A DNA stretch of 64,000 nucleotides from Acinetobacter rudis (GCF_031157835.1 NZ_JAVIDR010000001.1:124001-188000), one strand, 5' to 3'. Numbered from the stretch's first letter, positions 28,435-38,181 are shown. Notes: a model not told the origin generated them from the letters alone. Numbers and translations: made by a program.

Positions 28435-30182
28435 TGCCATATAAGAACTTAACTGATGAACAGATGGATGCTGTCGTACACAATGACAGCATGTTGCTTT
28501 CAGCTTGCCCAGGTTCAGGAAAGACCAGAACGCTTGTCTCAAAGCTCCACCACATAATTGATAATTCAGAAGGACTTTCAATTGGTAAGCGGAAAGTAGT
28601 TGCTATTACATACACAAATATTGCAGCAGACACAATTCAAGAAAGACTTCTTTCCTATGGGTTGGAAAGCAAATCACTTTGGATCGGCACAATACATGCT
28701 CTCTGCTTTCAATGGATAATCAAGCCAAATATCAACATGATACCTCGGCTATGCGGTGGCTTTGTTGTGATAGATGAGCACGAGAAAGAAACCAAGTTGT
28801 CAGAACTTAAAGAAAACTATGGCTTCAAATTTTATGACAACATCGACACTGCTCTTGGTCTAGATTATAACCCCAAATATCCAGCAGGAACTAAAAAGTA
28901 CAATTTAGTCCTTGAATACCATAAGTATCTAGCAGAAAACAACTATATTGATTTCGATTTAATACTAAATATCAGCCACCAACTGCTACAATCTAATCCG
29001 AAGCTCTGTAAACGTCTAGGAAATCTTTTCTACCATATACTTGTAGACGAATACCAAGATACATCAGTAATGCAGTATGAGATACTAAAATGTATTATTA
29101 GACAGAAGCAAACCAAAATAACAATGATAGGAGATAGTGAGCAGGCTATTTACACAGGTCTAGGTGCAGTTGTTAAAAGTAAAACAGAACTAGAAAGCTT
29201 TTTTGAACTCGATTTCTCTTTACAAGAAAAGCGCTTGACGGGTTGCTTTCGTAGTAGCCAAAAAATAATTAACCATTATCTTAAATACCAAGAAGAAGGA
29301 TATAAAATAAACTCTAAATCTGATTTAAGAGACTACCCTTCTGTCGTTCATTTAGAGAAAAGTATTCATAAAGATGACCTTGCAGTTTATGTGGGTGATA
29401 TTGTTAAGTTGCACCTTACGCAAGGTATCCCTGAACAAGAAATAGCAATTCTCTGTCCTAGCTGGTTCGATGTTATAAATATCTCAAAAAACATTAGTGC
29501 ACTAAATATAGGCTTTAATATCGATGGCGTTTTGATTTCACCTATACCTAAAAATCAAAATAACATTTGGCTGGCATTAATTCGACTAATGCTGACCAAG
29601 CCAAATATCCACAATTACATAAAAAGAAAACGGTACGCTAATGAAATTTCAGAAAAATTAAATGACATTTTCTTTGACGAAGAGAGTATAAATCCTAAAA
29701 CTATTCTAACTGCAGTTAATGCAATAACTGTGAAATTTGACAAAGAAATTGATCAGTGGATAGAAGAAATTATAGTTAGCTTTTGCGAAAGACTTAGAAT
29801 AAAACTCACAAAAAATGACTTATTTAATGAAGAGATGAAAAGCATATTGAATGCGACAAGGGAGAGAATGAAGAAGTATGACATGGACTACAAAGCATCA
29901 GACCTAGAAAAATTCTTCTCCTCCTCCACAGGAGTAAAAATAACAACTGCGCACTCCACCAAAGGTGACGAATATGAAGTCGTTATATGCACTGGATTGT
30001 TGGAGGGAAAAATACCCCACTGGAATAATATAATAGGCTGTAGCGATATGCATCAAGATTATGTTGCTAGAAGACTACTCTATGTCATTTCCTCACGTGC
30101 TAAAAAACATCTTTATTTAATTTCCGAATGTGGACATAAAACAGCTAGGGGGGCATCATATAGACCCACAAGGCAGCTTTAA
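28434..30182 (+). CDS. gajB: Gabija anti-phage protein B (UvrD-like helicase)
   Basis: 582 aa, SF1 helicase. The ATG at 28434 overlaps the gajA stop, indicating translational coupling; a TTG at 28422 is an alternative. Motif I ACPGSGKT (24-31), motif II HILVDEYQDTS, motif III MIGDSEQAIY, motif IV GCFRSSQKII, motif V ITTAHSTKGDEYE and motif VI LLYVISSRAKKH. Length near 500-600 aa and partnership with an OLD nuclease are diagnostic of Gabija. GajB senses DNA ends or replication by-products and activates GajA. Confidence 0.87.
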   Translation: MPYKNLTDEQMDAVVHNDSMLLSACPGSGKTRTLVSKLHHIIDNSEGLSIGKRKVVAITYTNIAADTIQERLLSYGLESKSLWIGTIHALCFQWIIKPNINMIPRLCGGFVVIDEHEKETKLSELKENYGFKFYDNIDTALGLDYNPKYPAGTKKYNLVLEYHKYLAENNYIDFDLILNISHQLLQSNPKLCKRLGNLFYHILVDEYQDTSVMQYEILKCIIRQKQTKITMIGDSEQAIYTGLGAVVKSKTELESFFELDFSLQEKRLTGCFRSSQKIINHYLKYQEEGYKINSKSDLRDYPSVVHLEKSIHKDDLAVYVGDIVKLHLTQGIPEQEIAILCPSWFDVINISKNISALNIGFNIDGVLISPIPKNQNNIWLALIRLMLTKPNIHNYIKRKRYANEISEKLNDIFFDEESINPKTILTAVNAITVKFDKEIDQWIEEIIVSFCERLRIKLTKNDLFNEEMKSILNATRERMKKYDMDYKASDLEKFFSSSTGVKITTAHSTKGDEYEVVICTGLLEGKIPHWNNIIGCSDMHQDYVARRLLYVISSRAKKHLYLISECGHKTARGASYRPTRQL

Positions 30183-30262
30183 CAGTAACTTCAAAAGAGG
30201 CTGTCTCATGTCCTGGAAAATGGAGCAATCCAATAAAAAGACTAATAACATTATTTTTTAAA

Positions 30263-31522
30263 TCAATTATCTTGTATAGAGGAAACTACTGCCATTAGTC
30301 TATTTATTGGTTCTGCTAAGCGTTTTGGTAATACACGATATTCTTCAAGTGTTTTTAAATCAGCACTCCGACGGCGTACAATCCAAATATCATCGTCTGG
30401 GCGATCATTATCAATACCATTGCAGTATTTATAGCCAACCAAAGAATCTGAATGTGATAACAATAGCCGAGCCATTGTCATATGGAATCGATGATTTTTT
30501 AGATCGTTTGAGTCCGTTGGCCTTGGAATCGTCAATCTTAAACACCGTTGATTATTAAATTCTTCCCAATCTGGTCCAGCTACTTGCCCAGCTCGTTCCA
30601 ACATTTTGCGTGACTGCTCATTTTTTGCATTAACTATCGCAACTGCTACCTCTCCATTTTGATAATTTAATTTTTGGGCAAGCTTCTTCATCCAACTATT
30701 CAATTTATCTAATGTAGGATTATCTGCAAATATCAAAAATTGATGTCGTTTCTCATTATCAATAAATGAAGGTATCTGTGCATAAAGCGGATACAATAAA
30801 TCATGGATATAAATATATGTCTGCCTACGCCCCTGTTCATGATCGTATGTAGTTGCAGTCAGCACTTGACTTGCCCATTCAGGAGTAAGCTCATCCAAGG
30901 TCATTTCAGTAATATCAATTGAGATAAGAGGAAAACCTAATGATTTCCCGATCAAAGCTTTACGACCATCAAAAGCATGACCTAATTCAATCTCTACACC
31001 ACCAAGCACCATCTCTTCGGAATGAATGGGGGAACCAAGCACTGCTATATCAAGACGAAATTGACTACCGAAAGGAGTTTTCAACGGATGTTCCATAACT
31101 ACTCTATCAGCACCAAGCAACAAATTCCCAAGGAAAGGGAAATTAGATACATCTTTATCCTTAAATCTCCATGGCATTCCCAAACCGTAATTGAGCCTTC
31201 TAGAAATTTCAGCAGTAATCAATTCTTTTGCTAGACGATGTTCAGTACTTTCCTTCACCGTATTCCAACGATGATTTTCTTGATTATCAAAATGTTGCTT
31301 TGGATTATAACTAGTTTGAGTAGGTAAAACCCTAAAATGAGCACGTCTACGTAATCTTCCATTCTCAAAAGAGGGACTAACCCAAGTCACCATTTGCCTT
31401 GATTCATCAAAAGAAACTAAAGGCCATAATTTACGTGCATGCTCTCGACTACGAATATCAAAAGCTGAAAGTGTTTTTTGGAATAAACCTTTTCTCGAGA
31501 AAACGATAATTGCTTTATCCAT
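30263..31522 (-). CDS. Unrecognised protein with possible PD-(D/E)xK nuclease core
   Basis: 419 aa. The ATG at 31522 has a strong GGAGGAG upstream; a start at 31549 would overlap the previous gene. I do not recognise a named family. Residues roughly 90-210 contain TEHRLAKELITAEI, FRLDIAVLG and GGVEIELGHAFDGRKALIGK, then SLGFPLISIDIT. This acidic order (E, D, E-x-E, K) recalls PD-(D/E)xK nucleases of the CoiA type, though the usual E-x-K is not exact. It is the second gene of a two-gene run after a HEPN gene. No membrane segment seen. A role in phage defence is inferred from position. Confidence 0.6.
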   Translation of the reverse strand: MDKAIIVFSRKGLFQKTLSAFDIRSREHARKLWPLVSFDESRQMVTWVSPSFENGRLRRRAHFRVLPTQTSYNPKQHFDNQENHRWNTVKESTEHRLAKELITAEISRRLNYGLGMPWRFKDKDVSNFPFLGNLLLGADRVVMEHPLKTPFGSQFRLDIAVLGSPIHSEEMVLGGVEIELGHAFDGRKALIGKSLGFPLISIDITEMTLDELTPEWASQVLTATTYDHEQGRRQTYIYIHDLLYPLYAQIPSFIDNEKRHQFLIFADNPTLDKLNSWMKKLAQKLNYQNGEVAVAIVNAKNEQSRKMLERAGQVAGPDWEEFNNQRCLRLTIPRPTDSNDLKNHRFHMTMARLLLSHSDSLVGYKYCNGIDNDRPDDDIWIVRRRSADLKTLEEYRVLPKRLAEPINRLMAVVSSIQDN

Positions 31523-31535
31523 TTTCTCCTCCGAT

Positions 31536-32354
31536 TTAAGGAACATCAATCACTAATTTTTTAGTTCTGTCTAATTTACGATGAATTAATGAAACCAAAG
31601 TCAAAATATCTAAGGCATCCTGTTCAGACATAGGCCAATTCGTTTTAGGTGCGTGAGCAAGAGGATTTCGTACAGCTCCAAACAAACCAATCAATAAGTT
31701 AGCAAAACCTCTCTGTTCGCTTTTTTCAGACTCTGTATTAAGTGGCCCTAGAGTAAGAATAGGATGAAGTCCCATAAATGCTTTAGTTATTAAATCAGCC
31801 CCATCACTTTTCAAGCCCGACATCAGCCTAATTCGTTCAGCTACACCTTTAGTCGCTTCAAAAACAGCATGAAAATAGTTTTCATCTAATAGTTCAGCAC
31901 GACAGTAATTCAGCACTTCTTCATGCACTGCACGATTTTCTAAAGCTGCTTTAAGTTTTCCAGCGCGGGCACGAGCTTCATCAAGTGTCGTAGCTTTATT
32001 AATGTAGATAACCTTACCATCTTCTCTTACATGAAACCCTGAAAATGCTAAGACAACATTGAGTTGATTACGACGCCATGTAAAACTTTCAGGGTCACTC
32101 GCGTAACTTACAGGATCCATTGCACGATTAATAAACATAATCAGGTGGTTACCAACTTGATGTTGATTCTGTGCATTTGCTAAAGCATTAAAAAGTCGTT
32201 TCCACTTAGTTATATTAGGTGAACTATCAGCAACCTTAATTTCATGTAATAACCTTTCGATCTGTGTCCCACTTAATCCTTGATTGGTATCGGCAAGCAC
32301 CTGACAAATAGCTGTAAGATGTTGTGAGTTGAAAGCTTTAATTCGCGTAGCCAA
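31536..32354 (-). CDS. TIGR02391/Ymh-family protein with HEPN RNase motif
   Basis: 272 aa. The C-terminal third is a HEPN domain of the Ymh (TIGR02391) type: FANLLIGLFGAV, then RNPLAH (Arg229 to His234, an R-x4-H motif used for RNA cleavage), then ALDILTLVSLIHRKLDR. The N-terminus (LTAICQVLADTNQGLSGTQI) looks like a small helical domain. HEPN RNases act in abortive infection and toxin systems. It overlaps or abuts the next gene by the ribosome binding site, so the two are co-translated. Family recognition is good; biological role inferred. Confidence 0.78.
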   Translation of the reverse strand: MATRIKAFNSQHLTAICQVLADTNQGLSGTQIERLLHEIKVADSSPNITKWKRLFNALANAQNQHQVGNHLIMFINRAMDPVSYASDPESFTWRRNQLNVVLAFSGFHVREDGKVIYINKATTLDEARARAGKLKAALENRAVHEEVLNYCRAELLDENYFHAVFEATKGVAERIRLMSGLKSDGADLITKAFMGLHPILTLGPLNTESEKSEQRGFANLLIGLFGAVRNPLAHAPKTNWPMSEQDALDILTLVSLIHRKLDRTKKLVIDVP

Positions 32355-32505
32355 TTTTCTACCCCCTAGCTAATCAAGAATATTCTATAAGTTATTACCG
32401 CAAATATTATATTTGATCGCAGTATATCTCTTATTCAGTATATTTATTGATAACCTATTCATGTCTAATTTACTTGTTTCATAATTTAAAGAAATCATCA
32501 TAATC

Positions 32506-33594
32506 CTATTCATAGGGCAGCTCGCCAAATAAACCAATCATTAAATCGTCTTCTAATACATGAAAAGGTAGAGAAACATATTGGCTAGAATGTCGTGGTT
32601 TTGCAGGTCCATCATGAGGACCATTCTTTGTATGACCATTTACAAAATCACCATTTGATTTTTTGTAGGGAAGAATTATTAAGCGCCCATGATTTTTAGA
32701 TTCAATTTTACCCTCTAACCATACAGTATTACCTTTGTTCTCACTGAGAGTTGAATCAGTTTGCTTAATTGTCCAACCGATATTCCCATCCTCTTCATAC
32801 CAAAAGACATACCCATTACTGACTAAAACAAATTGGCCTTTCAATTTTGCTTCTGCTAATAATCTTTGCACACTAGCCAACTGCAAAAGTTTATTAGCCT
32901 TTGGTAGCAACAAATCTCTTATTGTAGCTTTAGTCTTACCCCAATGTGCTTCAGGATCTAAATCAAAGCCCTCTGCGATAGTAGCCTTATAAGTATATTC
33001 AATAGCTTTTTTCTTAGCTGAAATCGGTTGTGACCATTTCAGCTCATTCTCTTTTGATCGTTCAAGAATAAATTGTTTATTCTTTTCAGAAACTAATACT
33101 CTTGTAAGATAAGGCATAGTGATAAGTTGAGCGTGTAAGGTTTGACGAAACTTTTCAGATCTTTCAGGGAGTATTAATTCATTGATTTCAGGTTTTCTTC
33201 TGGTTTTAGCTCTTCTTTGAGCTTCCTGTAACATTAATTTTTCTTCGTTTACAAGTCTTTCTTTTTTCTGTAGTTCTTTGTTTACCTTTATGGTAATAGT
33301 TTCCTGTTGGTCTAATGTAATTGGCAAAACAGAGATATTTTCCAGTAAATTTTTATTCCGTTGCTTCGCTATTTTTAAAGCTTCTTCCAAATTATTAAAT
33401 AATTCAGGAGGGTTTGACTTACCCCATTTCAAAGACATATCAGACATCAACCTATAAACACACATCCACCACTTCCCGCGGATATATAAAGGTTCAGGCC
33501 ATACTGCAAGTACAGGAGGTGGAGGTTCAGGTGTCTTAGGTATCTTTCCTCTATCCATAATAGCATTGTAGGTTTCTATAGAAATTGAACTCAT
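32506..33594 (-). CDS. Hypothetical protein of the defence island
   Basis: 362 aa, not recognised. The N-terminus has a Pro-rich stretch (PKTPEPPPPVLAVWPEPLY), followed by a WWMCVYRL strand. The middle is highly charged and probably helical (roughly residues 95-150, rich in Lys, Arg and Glu). The C-terminal third is beta-rich (FVLVSNGYVFWYEEDGNIGW) and ends HSSQYVSLPFHVLEDDLMIG. No signal peptide, membrane segment or catalytic motif was found. It follows the gene at 33637 by 42 bases in the same direction and likely forms a pair with it. Confidence 0.6.
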   Translation of the reverse strand: MSSISIETYNAIMDRGKIPKTPEPPPPVLAVWPEPLYIRGKWWMCVYRLMSDMSLKWGKSNPPELFNNLEEALKIAKQRNKNLLENISVLPITLDQQETITIKVNKELQKKERLVNEEKLMLQEAQRRAKTRRKPEINELILPERSEKFRQTLHAQLITMPYLTRVLVSEKNKQFILERSKENELKWSQPISAKKKAIEYTYKATIAEGFDLDPEAHWGKTKATIRDLLLPKANKLLQLASVQRLLAEAKLKGQFVLVSNGYVFWYEEDGNIGWTIKQTDSTLSENKGNTVWLEGKIESKNHGRLIILPYKKSNGDFVNGHTKNGPHDGPAKPRHSSQYVSLPFHVLEDDLMIGLFGELPYE

Positions 33595-33636
33595 TTTTAA
33601 CTCGACTCGAAATATTTACAATTCTAAATGTTTAGA

Positions 33637-34593
33637 TTAGCTTTTTTTTCTATTGTCATTATCCTCAATTGGTGCATTAAGCAATTTATAAATTTTTTCT
33701 TTCCAATATTCATCATGAATAATTCTAGCTTTTTCCAAGTTATTTCGGATAATCTCAGTCTTAGATAATTTTGACAAAGGTTCCCAGTCTTTATAATCAA
33801 AGATATAAGTTGCATTATCTGGAAATTCTGATTCAAGAACTGAAATAGCTAACTTTGGAAAATTATGGATAATATATCCGCTATAACCTGCTACCCCAAT
33901 TACAGTTTCATCAGGGTTAAAACTAGCAATATAGTTCAATCTTTGGAGTATCACTGGTCTCAGTGTGGACTTAATTTTTGGAGAAATACTTTTTTCTACA
34001 GCCTCTTTAATTCCATCAGCAGTCATTGTTCCAGACTTTAAAATGGTCCAATCTACCGTTTGTAAATTATGAGGTAAAGTTATCAAACCATTCCTTGAAG
34101 TAATATGAACATCAAACTCGCTAAATAGCTCTAGAACAAGATTTAATTTATGCAACAAATTGTCTTCATTAGGTTCACACTTAATGAGAAAAAATAATTC
34201 GTTATCTATTTCTGAAACAGTTATTCTAACATTTGGTGCATCCAAACGTTGACGCTGATAACGCTCTCTTGCAATTGATTTAGTTCCCTCTCTCTCAATC
34301 TGATCTGGTCCATGCCATTCTTTCCATTTATAAGAAATTTCCTGATAGAAAGTTTCTTTTGGTAAATCTTTACGGATGACCACCTGTCCATCAGCATTGA
34401 TAGTAGAGAATTTACCTATTTTTGAAGGTAAAAAATTAGTACCCAAAGATAATGGTAGCTGATCATCAACTATCCCTAACTTATGTAGATCATTATCATT
34501 AAATCGTGAGCAAGGTACTCCAATAAAAAATACCTGATTTATTGCTTCAATAGTTGCTGGAATTTTTCTAAAATATTTTTTCTTAAAGCTCAT
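33637..34593 (-). CDS. Hypothetical protein, first gene of a two-gene unit
   Basis: 318 aa from the ATG at 34593, which has GGAG eight bases upstream; 34626 is an alternative start. Not recognised. The first 110 residues include KKKYFRKIPATIEAINQVFF and RERYQRQRLDAPN. The centre is a beta-rich segment (VRITVSEIDNELFFLIKCEP). The C-terminus has a possible nucleotide- or protein-binding fold (IGVAGYSGYIIHNFPKLAIS). It is divergent from the large helicase gene. Function unknown; defence is inferred from the neighbourhood. Confidence 0.6.
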   Translation of the reverse strand: MSFKKKYFRKIPATIEAINQVFFIGVPCSRFNDNDLHKLGIVDDQLPLSLGTNFLPSKIGKFSTINADGQVVIRKDLPKETFYQEISYKWKEWHGPDQIEREGTKSIARERYQRQRLDAPNVRITVSEIDNELFFLIKCEPNEDNLLHKLNLVLELFSEFDVHITSRNGLITLPHNLQTVDWTILKSGTMTADGIKEAVEKSISPKIKSTLRPVILQRLNYIASFNPDETVIGVAGYSGYIIHNFPKLAISVLESEFPDNATYIFDYKDWEPLSKLSKTEIIRNNLEKARIIHDEYWKEKIYKLLNAPIEDNDNRKKS

Positions 34594-34892
34594 AATTCCA
34601 ACTCCGAGTTTATTGATATGAATCATAGAAAATAGCTTTTAAAATATATAACCTCATTAAATCCAAAAATACAAGCTAATGCAGAAGTGGTGCGACAATC
34701 TGTGACACCCCCTATCAGATTTTCTGAATCTTTAAAAAATAAGATATTAAAAAAAGATGAATAATTTCTTTTTTCTTTATTTTAAGGGTTAGAAAATAGC
34801 AGTATAAAAACCACTATAAAAAATTTCCTTAAAGTTTATAATTAGTTATAAATCTTGAAGTATTAAAAAATCATTTTTCATTTTAGGCCACT
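34594..34892. promoter_or_regulatory. Divergent promoter region between unknown pair and helicase
   Basis: 299 bases, strongly AT-rich, between divergent genes. A GC-richer island near 34686-34715 (GTGGTGCGACAATCTGTGAC) contains short GGTG/CACC arms. No conclusive promoter or operator could be assigned. Confidence 0.4.
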
Positions 34893-37631
34893 ATGGATAT
34901 TCGACCAAGTTTACTCAGCTACATCTTTGCAGGTTCCACCAAATGGCGAATAAATTATACATTCCCTGAACTATTAGTTGAGTTGGATACTAAAACCATT
35001 AAGCTTAATCCTGAACAAGTGCTAGAAACACATATTCAGAAAGGTTGGATATGGTCATCATTAACACTGGAAACGCTCGATCAAAATTTTCAGTTCAAAG
35101 GTGTATTCAACACACAAGCTGAAGAGCTTCAAATCAAACTTCATAATGATGCAGAATTCCTAAGAAATAAAAGAAATGCTGAAAAAATCAAGGAAACTTT
35201 AAAACCATTTTTACTAGAATACCAAAATTTTATCCAACAAAATCTTTACCTATCCTATCGTCTATGCAACCTGTTTAGATCAGATTTATCACAAAGATCC
35301 AAAGCCTCAGTAGAACAATTTGGCAGTCTCATTCAACGGGATAACTCTTTTGCATATGAGCCAGTATTACAAAATCAATTTGAACAACTTCGACAGTTTA
35401 TAAAATTATCGATTCAAGCAAACTACGCTATTGATGCCAAAAATAAGCGCTTCGTTGAGAGTGAGTTAAAAACTTTTAAGAAGTTTTTCGATCAGGTAGA
35501 AAGTACTCCCTTAACAGATGAACAACGGGTTTCCTCTATCATCTTTGAAGACCGCAACTTATTAGTTGCTGCGGCAGGTTCGGGTAAAACATCAACGATT
35601 GTAGGAAAAGTGGGATATGCCCTATTAACAGAACTCTATAAACCAGAAGAGATTTTGGTTCTTGCATTCAATAAAAATGCAGGCGAAGAACTAAGTGAAC
35701 GTATTAGCTTTAGGCTAAAGGATATTCTCTCCAATTTTGATACTAGTGTTGAAGCACTTAATTTCCATAAATTTGGTGTTAAGGTCATTGGAAAAGCAAC
35801 AGGTAAAAGCCCATCTGTATCCAACGATGCAGGAAAGCCTCAAGCCCTCCTGAATCGGATTATTCAACAATTAATCGAAACAGACCCAGATTTTCAGGAA
35901 AAGTACCTTTTATTTAAAACTGCTTATCTAAGAGCTCCGTTGTCACCTTTTGCTTTTAAGACTAGAAATGATTGGGAGAAGGCACAGAAGCGATCATTTG
36001 ATAGATTCAAGGATGGCTTCGAAACCTATCAAGGAGAAATTGTTAAATCACATGGTGAAAAAGCAATAGCCAACTGGTTATATAGCCAAGGAATTCCTTA
36101 TCAGTACGAAAAAAACTACGAGCATGAAACAGCTGACGAAGCTCACCGCCAATATAAGCCTGATTTTTATCTTCCTGAAATCAATCTATATCTAGAACAT
36201 TATGCTGTAGACCAGCATGGCAAAACACCTGCACATTTTGGACAAAAATATCTAGATGACATGAAATGGAAATCAGAAACTCATCAAAAGTATAAAACTG
36301 ATTTAATCAGTACAACCTTTCATGAATTTATTACAGGTGCAATTTTTAAGAAATTGGAACAGGAGCTGAAATCAAGAGGACAGGTATTTAAGCCACGTAG
36401 TCTCGCTGAGATTAACGCCAAGGCACAGTCTATTTATGAATATGATGCGAATGATCTTTATGCAAGTTTTTTAAGTCATTACAAGTCTAATCAAGCTAAT
36501 ATTACTAGCCTATTAGCTAAACCATCCCTCAGCCTACGTGAAAGTCTTTTTTTACAGTTATTTTCTAAGGTTTACCAAGAATATGACCAGTTCTTAAAAA
36601 TTAATAAAGAATACGACTTTGATGGCCTGCTGATTGAGTCTGCTCAGTTAATTAATGAAAAGAAATACAAAAGCCCTTTCAAGCTTATTATCGTGGATGA
36701 GTTTCAGGATACATCACAGGCTAGAGCTAGACTCATTCTGTCCTTATTGAATCAGGTACCAGAAGCAAAGCTATTTTGTGTTGGGGATGATTGGCAAGCT
36801 ATATACCGCTTTGCGGGTTCAGACATCAGTATTTTCACACAGTTTGAAAGGGTCTTTGGTTATACCAAACAAACACAGCTCACCCAGACCTTCCGCTCCA
36901 ATCAGGGTATTGCCAATGTTGCTAGTGGTTTTATCCAAAAAAATAAATCGCAGCTTCAAAAAGTCGTCAATGCCGTTGATAAGACCATTAGTAAAGTGGT
37001 TGAAATAAACTTTTTAACAAAGACTCAGGAAATTAATGAATACCTACTTAAAACCATTATGGCAATCAATAATGCCAATACTGGCTCAGACAAGAAAAAA
37101 TCCATTTATATTTTAGGTCGTTATAAACACCATAAACCTAATTTAGACAGTATTTTGCCATTTCTTAGAAATTGTACTTTTGAGTTTAAAACCATTCACT
37201 CATCAAAAGGCTTACAGGCAGACTATGTTATCCTTCTAGGCTTAAATACTGGTAATAGTGCATTCCCTTCTGAAAAAGAAGATGATCCTCTTATCAACTT
37301 AGTCTTGCCACAACCAGAGACACATGCCTATGCTGAAGAGCGCCGTTTGTTCTATGTTGCACTGACTCGTGCAAAGGAAAAAGTTTATTTAATTGGTGAG
37401 CGTAATTCAGTTTTTCTTGAAGAAATTACCAGTAATCAGATTTTTAAAGAATTTATCCATATACCTCAAGACGAGCTTAAACCTATCAATAGTAATATCC
37501 CACCAGAATGGTTGTGTCCAAAATGTGGGCAAGGCAGACTCAGGAAAATAACTAGCGGACCTTATGGAGCATTTTTAGGTTGCAATCGCTACCCAAATTG
37601 TGGATACAAAAAGAGTTTAAAGCGTCGTTGA
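34893..37631 (+). CDS. UvrD-family helicase with nuclease-like insertion and C-terminal zinc finger
   Basis: 912 aa, SF1A helicase. Motif I AAAGSGKTSTIVGK (about 227), motif II LIIVDEFQDTSQ (about 600), GDDWQAIYRFAGSD, motif IV LTQTFRSNQGI, motif V FKTIHSSKGLQADYV and motif VI LFYVALTRAKEK. About residues 388-445 hold GEKAIANWLYSQGIPYQYE and YKPDFYLPEINLYLEHYAV, which looks like an inserted PD-(D/E)xK-type nuclease domain as in helicase-IV-like proteins. The end has a C4 topoisomerase-type zinc finger (CPKCGQGRL and GCNRYPNCGY). It probably unwinds and cuts or binds DNA. Position suggests defence; a repair role cannot be excluded. Confidence 0.8.
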   Translation: MDIRPSLLSYIFAGSTKWRINYTFPELLVELDTKTIKLNPEQVLETHIQKGWIWSSLTLETLDQNFQFKGVFNTQAEELQIKLHNDAEFLRNKRNAEKIKETLKPFLLEYQNFIQQNLYLSYRLCNLFRSDLSQRSKASVEQFGSLIQRDNSFAYEPVLQNQFEQLRQFIKLSIQANYAIDAKNKRFVESELKTFKKFFDQVESTPLTDEQRVSSIIFEDRNLLVAAAGSGKTSTIVGKVGYALLTELYKPEEILVLAFNKNAGEELSERISFRLKDILSNFDTSVEALNFHKFGVKVIGKATGKSPSVSNDAGKPQALLNRIIQQLIETDPDFQEKYLLFKTAYLRAPLSPFAFKTRNDWEKAQKRSFDRFKDGFETYQGEIVKSHGEKAIANWLYSQGIPYQYEKNYEHETADEAHRQYKPDFYLPEINLYLEHYAVDQHGKTPAHFGQKYLDDMKWKSETHQKYKTDLISTTFHEFITGAIFKKLEQELKSRGQVFKPRSLAEINAKAQSIYEYDANDLYASFLSHYKSNQANITSLLAKPSLSLRESLFLQLFSKVYQEYDQFLKINKEYDFDGLLIESAQLINEKKYKSPFKLIIVDEFQDTSQARARLILSLLNQVPEAKLFCVGDDWQAIYRFAGSDISIFTQFERVFGYTKQTQLTQTFRSNQGIANVASGFIQKNKSQLQKVVNAVDKTISKVVEINFLTKTQEINEYLLKTIMAINNANTGSDKKKSIYILGRYKHHKPNLDSILPFLRNCTFEFKTIHSSKGLQADYVILLGLNTGNSAFPSEKEDDPLINLVLPQPETHAYAEERRLFYVALTRAKEKVYLIGERNSVFLEEITSNQIFKEFIHIPQDELKPINSNIPPEWLCPKCGQGRLRKITSGPYGAFLGCNRYPNCGYKKSLKRR

Positions 37632-38081
37632 ATTCTGATGAATCTGTTGAACAATCATTAAATAATCGTTTTCTAATGTTGGCTGATCAAATTCATCTAC
37701 ATAGTTTTCAAAGTCTATTGAAGGCATATATGCATTCAATACATAGAAAAAGTTATTATGCCAAGAACCATGTTTATCAATAATTATAGACTTTTCAGCC
37801 TCATTAAATTGCCCTGCTGTTATATCCACGATAACACCATTCACTTTAAGCCATAAATGTAATTGGTGGACATCTGAGATAGACTGGCCTTTTATCATTA
37901 AAATATTTGCAATATTATAACCTTTTTTCTCTACCAGGAAACGAGCCAGCATCATCGAAGAATATTCGCAACAGGCAATAGGAAACAAGGACAATAATTC
38001 AAACTGAAAATTATCTTTATCGATCTGAAAAAAGCCGTGCAAAAATTCTAGGACATCTTTCTCTATTTTAAAAATAGACAT
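37617..38081 (-). CDS. Small protein with Cys/His/Asp protease-like layout
   Basis: 154 aa, not assigned to a named family. A Cys-bearing helix (FPIACCEYSSMMLARFLVEK, Cys near 34-35), a His on a strand (HQLHLWLKVNG) and DITAGQF give the Cys, His, Asp order of transglutaminase or papain-like enzymes. The 3' end overlaps the convergent helicase gene by 15 bases. Activity is inferred from pattern only. Confidence 0.5.
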   Translation of the reverse strand: MSIFKIEKDVLEFLHGFFQIDKDNFQFELLSLFPIACCEYSSMMLARFLVEKKGYNIANILMIKGQSISDVHQLHLWLKVNGVIVDITAGQFNEAEKSIIIDKHGSWHNNFFYVLNAYMPSIDFENYVDEFDQPTLENDYLMIVQQIHQNSTTL

Positions 38082-38181
38082 AAACTTATTTCTAATAAAA
38101 CATATTCTTACAACAACTTAATTGGAGCAATGTGATTCAAACAGATAAAGTTATTTTGATATTTTTTATGTTATTTACTAA

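Noticed and set aside
34686..34715. GGTG/CACC arms in the divergent defence-island promoter region
   Set aside because: The arms are only four bases long; not a convincing operator.
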